NCBI GenBank assembly: GCA_029824495.1
Contig: JALGXY010000349.1
Coordinates: 1 to 9,981 of the forward strand
Direction of reading: 5' to 3'
From: Fimbriimonadia bacterium
GTDB lineage: Bacteria; Armatimonadota; Fimbriimonadia; Fimbriimonadales; Fimbriimonadaceae
DNA: 9,981 nt
Below the pieces are notes generated by a model. It did no database searches, was not told where the DNA came from, and saw only the letters and a list, made by a program, of their open reading frames with translations. The position numbers were made by a program, and so were the translations under genes. The number at the start of each line of letters is the position of its first letter. Positions within the stretch are counted from its first letter, which is position 1. This document shows positions 7,085-9,981 of this stretch, piece after piece.

Positions 7085-7096
7085 CAAGCGACGTGA

Positions 7097-8362
7097 CTAC
7101 TCGGCGTCGCCGACGACATCAGATCCTTCGTATGCTTTCGCGAACATCTGACCTTCAGGTCGGAGCTCGACGACGATTGCTCGTTTGAGCGGGTTGCCGC
7201 CCATGCCTTTGAGATCGATGGTTCCAGAGACTCCCAGGTAGCCGGTCGTGTTCTCGAGTGCATCAATGATCGAAGGTGAGCTCTTCTCATCAGCTCGTCG
7301 AACGGCGTCGATCATCAGACCAACAGCGTCGTAGCCAAGCGCGCCCATTGTCGTTCCGGGAACGCCACCGTAGGTTTCGTCCCACTTGCTGAGGAAGGTT
7401 TTGACCGCTTCTCGGTCTTCCTTGTTGTTGTAGTGGTTGCAGAAGTAGCCGCCGACGATCGCGTCTCCACCGGAGGTCAGAATCTCTGCTGAGTCCCAGC
7501 CGTCGCCGCCCATGACAGGGACGCTCTTGTCGATTCCCTGTGCGCGTGCCTGAGCAACAAACGGGCCGACCTCGTTGAAGTAGCCGCTGAGGAAGATTCC
7601 GTCAGGACTGGTCTCCTTCAAGTTGGCGATAATCGCATTGAACTGCGTGTCCTTCGTGTTGTAGTTCTGCTCATCTGCGATCGTGCCGCCAAGAGCGAGG
7701 AATTTCTTTCTAAAGGTTTCTGTCAGGCCCTGAGAATAGGGCTGCTTGATGTCTGTGACGATGGCCACGTTTCGCAGGCCAAGATCATTGTAGGCAAAGG
7801 TAGCCATGACCGGACCCTGCAGGTCGTCCGTATAGCAGACTCGGAAGACGTTTCCGCGGTCGTGTGTAATGTCTGGCTTTGTGGCGCCGACAGCAACCAG
7901 CGGTACTCCTCGTTCCCACGCGACTGTGGCGAGCTGAGCTGTGATGCCTGATGAGACTTCGCCGACGAGGCCGACAACACCTTCATCGATCAGGTTGGCT
8001 GCAGCATTCTTGCCTTCTTCGGGCTTCGAGTTGCTGTCACCAATAATCAGTTCGATTTCAGCTTCGCCTTCGGCGCGGTTTGCATTCGCTTCTGCAACGG
8101 CAAGCAGTGCGCCGTTGATCGAGTCGATGCCCCAAGGTCGAAGGTCGCCGTTTCGGCTGGCGATCAGACCGATCTTGATCGTGTCGCCGTTGGCTGTGTT
8201 GCCTTGAGCTTCGGGAAGAGGTCGAACGATAGCGGTGCTTTGATTGCCATTGCCGCCGTTGTCCGGGTCAGGGGTTGGCTCGTCAGTTGGCTTGCACCCG
8301 ACAGAAATTGCCAGGACAGCAGCGGCTGCGATGCCAAAAAGGGAAAACTTCTTGTTCAGCAT
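7097..8362 (-). CDS. livK: Branched-chain amino acid ABC transporter substrate-binding lipoprotein LivK
   Basis: A 421-residue periplasmic-binding-protein type 1 (Peripla_BP_6) receptor that captures the amino acid outside the membrane and hands it to LivHM. The signal peptide runs M-L-N-K-K-F-S through a hydrophobic core to I-S-V-G-C, giving a lipidated Cys23. A Pro/Asp/Asn/Gly linker of about 30 residues then tethers the domain. The first lobe begins I-K-I-G-L-I-A-S-R-N-G-D, with the hallmark G-V-V-G-L-V-G-E-V-S-S-G and a second-lobe start V-A-I-V-T-D-I-K-Q-P-Y-S-Q-G. The end includes L-G-V-S-G-T-I-D-L-K-G-M-G-G-N-P, typical of LivK relatives. ATGs at 8386 and 8371 are also in frame. The one at 8362 is chosen because a GAGGTGAT Shine-Dalgarno ends 7 nt before it and it starts the signal peptide cleanly. 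First gene of the liv operon. The substrate could be any HAAT ligand. Confidence 0.94.
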   Translation of the reverse strand: MLNKKFSLFGIAAAAVLAISVGCKPTDEPTPDPDNGGNGNQSTAIVRPLPEAQGNTANGDTIKIGLIASRNGDLRPWGIDSINGALLAVAEANANRAEGEAEIELIIGDSNSKPEEGKNAAANLIDEGVVGLVGEVSSGITAQLATVAWERGVPLVAVGATKPDITHDRGNVFRVCYTDDLQGPVMATFAYNDLGLRNVAIVTDIKQPYSQGLTETFRKKFLALGGTIADEQNYNTKDTQFNAIIANLKETSPDGIFLSGYFNEVGPFVAQARAQGIDKSVPVMGGDGWDSAEILTSGGDAIVGGYFCNHYNNKEDREAVKTFLSKWDETYGGVPGTTMGALGYDAVGLMIDAVRRADEKSSPSIIDALENTTGYLGVSGTIDLKGMGGNPLKRAIVVELRPEGQMFAKAYEGSDVVGDAE

Positions 8363-8369
8363 GAGTTCC

Positions 8370-8377
8370 ATCACCTC
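8370..8377 (-). promoter_or_regulatory. Shine-Dalgarno GAGGTGAT for livK
   Basis: GAGGTGAT matches eight bases of the 16S anti-Shine-Dalgarno complement and ends 7 nt before the ATG at 8362. It fixes the livK start; the two upstream ATGs overlap or precede it. Confidence 0.7.
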
Positions 8378-8382
8378 GAACT

Positions 8383-8398
8383 GCATCAGAAAAGATGC
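8383..8398 (-). promoter_or_regulatory. Inverted repeat GCATC-N6-GATGC in livK leader (possible operator or hairpin)
   Basis: Two perfect 5-bp half sites separated by six bases lie between the predicted livK -10 and its Shine-Dalgarno. The RNA would form a short stem with a U-rich loop, and the DNA could be a repressor site downstream of the transcription start. The repeat is short, so chance is a real possibility. Confidence 0.3.
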
Positions 8399-8422
8399 GG
8401 CTCAATCCAGGGGATCGTCCGG

Positions 8423-8428
8423 ATTATA
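8423..8428 (-). promoter_or_regulatory. Candidate -10 box TATAAT for the livKHMG operon
   Basis: A perfect TATAAT on the minus strand lies in the 150-bp gap between livK and the divergent protease gene. It implies a start near 8416 and a leader of about 54 nt. No good TTGACA is found 16-18 bp upstream, so an activator or a relaxed -35 would be needed. The rest of the 8363-8512 gap holds only the livK leader and the protease promoter candidate. Confidence 0.5.
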
Positions 8429-8498
8429 GCCTGACAGGGCAACGAACAGTTGACCCTGGGCAAACAATCCCAAGCGAAGCTCTGGTTCGGCTAAAGCG

Positions 8499-8504
8499 TA
8501 GAAT
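8499..8504 (+). promoter_or_regulatory. Candidate -10 box TAGAAT close to the protease start
   Basis: TAGAAT ends 8 nt before the ATG at 8513, and there is no convincing Shine-Dalgarno. If it is used, the transcript would begin at or within a few bases of the start codon (leaderless or nearly so). No clear -35 is seen. Confidence 0.3.
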
Positions 8505-8512
8505 AGACAGAG

Positions 8513-9667
8513 ATGTTAGGAACTGCCGCTGTTCTCCTGCTTTTGCGTGCCCCGGTGATCGAGGCACCGTTCACTATTGCTGATAGTGCGATTGTGATCG
8601 ATGTGACTGTGAACGACAAGCCAGTTTCGGTTATGTTCGACACAGGATTCGCCGGTGAGTTCGTTCTCAGCAGTCATCTGAAACTGGGGAAGGCGACAGG
8701 GAAGATCACTCTTCAGGACTTTGTTGGCGCGTTCGATGCAAGCACAGTCGATGTCAACAGTCTATCGGTTGCGGGCAATGTTGTTGATTTGGACGAAGGC
8801 CAAATCGTACAGCAGCCTCTGCAGAGCCTCTCCCTCTCATACGGCACACATTGCGACGGAATCATGGGCGTTGGGGTCTTCATGAAATACGTCGTTGAAA
8901 TCAACTTTGAAGACAAGATTCTGAGGCTCCACCCAAAATCCCACGATATCACGCAGAACAGCGCCGACAAAGAGAAGACGTTTCTGAGACGAATGCTGCC
9001 GATTGGCCACAACACGATCGAGATGCGGGTCAAGGCTCCGACCGGAAAGAGACTAAATCTCGCGCTCGACACGGGCAACGCATTCTATGCGACCACACAT
9101 ACCGAGGTCTTGGTGCGCACAGGGCTCTGGAAAGAAGGGAAGAAGCCGAAGTTTATGGGCCAGTCTTGGGTGGCTTCAGGACCAGTCTCCAGCTGGAACA
9201 TCGCTCTTGAGGACATGGAGATCTTTGGTGTTCCGACCAAGAAGACAGTCTGGAACATCATCGACCGGCCCTCCTCTTCAGCCTCTCATGACGGAACAGT
9301 CGGTTTTGGATTCCTGAAGAATTTCAACATCACCTTCGATTTCACGCGTCGCTATGTCTGGATGGAGAGATTCACCGACACGGTCGACTATGAAGCGCCT
9401 GGCCACATCGGTCTTGCCGCAGCCTACGACCCCAAAAAGGAACGCGTTCGAGTCTTTAACGTCGTTCCGGAGGGACCTGCTGACAAGGCGGGAATCAAGT
9501 ATGGCGATGACATTCTGGCGATCGGCAAGACAGATATCAAGGTGGTCGGATTTAGAAATCTGAATGAGATGATGCAGGGCCCGCCCGGTTCTGTCGTCAA
9601 ACTGTCGCTCTCGCGAGGCGGCAAGCTGATGCGCAAAGAGCTGACTCGAACTCAGCTCGTCAACTGA
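8513..9667 (+). CDS. Exported double-domain retropepsin-like aspartyl protease with C-terminal PDZ domain
   Basis: A 384-residue predicted exported protease. Residues 1-18 form a short hydrophobic signal-like segment ending near V-I-E-A. Two aspartyl protease lobes follow. Lobe 1 has V-M-F-D-T-G-F-A (DTG at 43-45) and ends with [12 protein letters not shown] (114-125) and a V-E-I-N-F-E-D strand. Lobe 2 has L-A-L-D-T-G-N-A (DTG at 186-188) and ends with the matching [10 protein letters not shown] (260-269) and I-T-F-D-F-T-R. Each lobe supplies one catalytic Asp, as in pepsin, so one chain could form a full active site. A PDZ domain spans about 306-378 ([23 protein letters not shown]) and would bind peptide ends. 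It diverges from livK and overlaps the downstream convergent glycosylase gene by 8 bp. Its target is unknown. Confidence 0.83.
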   Translation: MLGTAAVLLLLRAPVIEAPFTIADSAIVIDVTVNDKPVSVMFDTGFAGEFVLSSHLKLGKATGKITLQDFVGAFDASTVDVNSLSVAGNVVDLDEGQIVQQPLQSLSLSYGTHCDGIMGVGVFMKYVVEINFEDKILRLHPKSHDITQNSADKEKTFLRRMLPIGHNTIEMRVKAPTGKRLNLALDTGNAFYATTHTEVLVRTGLWKEGKKPKFMGQSWVASGPVSSWNIALEDMEIFGVPTKKTVWNIIDRPSSSASHDGTVGFGFLKNFNITFDFTRRYVWMERFTDTVDYEAPGHIGLAAAYDPKKERVRVFNVVPEGPADKAGIKYGDDILAIGKTDIKVVGFRNLNEMMQGPPGSVVKLSLSRGGKLMRKELTRTQLVN

Positions 9668-9981
9668 TCAGATCAGCGAATCGCTGCATGACGGTGTCGA
9701 GCATCTCTTCGGTGAGCCGGCCTGTAAAGGTGTTCTGCTGGCTGGGGTGATAGCTGCCCATAAGGACAGGGCCATCTGGGATCTGAAACTCAGCCCCATG
9801 TCCAAACTTGGGACGTGGGTGCGGCTTGAGCTGTTTTGCAGTCTCGTTCCAGCCGATCGATCCGAGGCAGAGGATCGCCTTCCAATCCGTCATCGCAAAC
9901 GTCTCGTTGAGAAAGCCTGAGCAGGCCACAATCTCCTCGCGTGTCGGCTTGTTTGCAGGCGGAGCGCAGTGGCAGGCGGCC
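9660..9981 (-). CDS. udgB: Uracil-DNA glycosylase, family 5 (UdgB-like), C-terminal part; 5' end outside window
   Basis: The frame is open from the window edge and gives the last 106 residues of a base-excision repair enzyme that removes uracil, and in this family other deaminated bases, from [20 protein letters not shown] contains the two cysteines expected to bind the [4Fe-4S] cluster in family 4/5 enzymes. A-I-L-C-L-G-S-I-G is the following core strand. F-G-H-G-A-E and the catalytic-side motif [16 protein letters not shown] are characteristic of family 5 rather than family 4. The active-site N-terminal motif is outside the window. The gene converges on the aspartyl protease gene with an 8-bp overlap. 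A GTG at 9929 could be mistaken for a start, but coding clearly continues upstream of it. Confidence 0.88.
   Translation of the reverse strand, partial: AACHCAPPANKPTREEIVACSGFLNETFAMTDWKAILCLGSIGWNETAKQLKPHPRPKFGHGAEFQIPDGPVLMGSYHPSQQNTFTGRLTEEMLDTVMQRFADLIS

Noticed and set aside
8363..8386. Upstream ATGs (8386, 8371) as the livK start
   Set aside because: The ATG at 8362 has a near-perfect Shine-Dalgarno, GAGGTGAT, at ideal spacing and directly begins the lipoprotein signal peptide. The upstream ATGs would have to use a poorer site or overlap it.
9660..9929. A complete small gene starting with GTG at 9929
   Set aside because: Coding continues to the window edge and includes the conserved C-A-P-P-x-N-K-P-T motif of UdgB, so the gene is a fragment cut by the window, not a short gene.
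1..9981. CRISPR arrays, insertion sequences, tRNA or rRNA genes, phage or defence islands
   Set aside because: There are no regularly spaced repeats, transposase-like frames, terminal inverted repeats, or tRNA/rRNA sequences that I can recognise. Nearly all of the sequence is filled by the genes listed.

Overview
The window is about 10 kb of ordinary, tightly packed bacterial chromosome (about 55% GC by eye). It holds eight complete protein genes on the minus or plus strand, two further complete plus-strand genes counted among them in the layout below, and two partial genes cut by the window edges. There are no tRNA, rRNA, mobile elements or CRISPR arrays that I can see. The organism cannot be named with confidence. 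Predicted lipoproteins, a DUF2993-like secreted protein, a family-5 uracil-DNA glycosylase, a TMEM14-like membrane protein and a serpin-like lipoprotein fit a little-studied environmental phylum (for example Armatimonadota-like), but that is a weak guess.

Layout. 1-65 (minus) is the first 21 codons of an amidohydrolase, divergent from a DPM1-type family 2 glycosyltransferase (114-863, plus). A DUF2993/LmeA-like exported protein (784-1584, minus) converges on the glycosyltransferase with an 80-bp overlap and diverges from a YgfZ/GcvT-type folate-binding protein (1616-2374, plus) across a 31-bp gap. A minus-strand block follows. In transcription order it is livK (8362-7097), livH (7084-5891), livM (5889-4648), livG (4651-3815), a serpin-like lipoprotein (3780-2737) and a TMEM14-like membrane protein (2717-2361). 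Gaps in this block are 34 bp or less, with a 4-bp GTGA overlap at livM/livG, so it is probably one operon. On the other side of the 150-bp livK promoter region lies a plus-strand exported double aspartyl protease with a PDZ domain (8513-9667). It overlaps the 3' end of a minus-strand UdgB-type uracil-DNA glycosylase (9660-9981) by 8 bp.

How the genes work together. livK, livH, livM and livG encode the lipoprotein binding protein, both permeases and one ATPase of a branched-chain amino acid (HAAT-type) ABC importer. The usual second ATPase gene, livF, is absent; a serpin-fold lipoprotein that has apparently lost its reactive loop sits in that place. Both permeases carry family-atypical insertions. 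The other genes look like housekeeping or envelope functions.

No gene-free stretch exceeds 150 bp. The most unusual features are the permease insertions, the loop-less serpin, the missing livF, strong over-representation of GATC, and overlaps at every convergent gene junction. I do not see a clearly new defence or mobile system.
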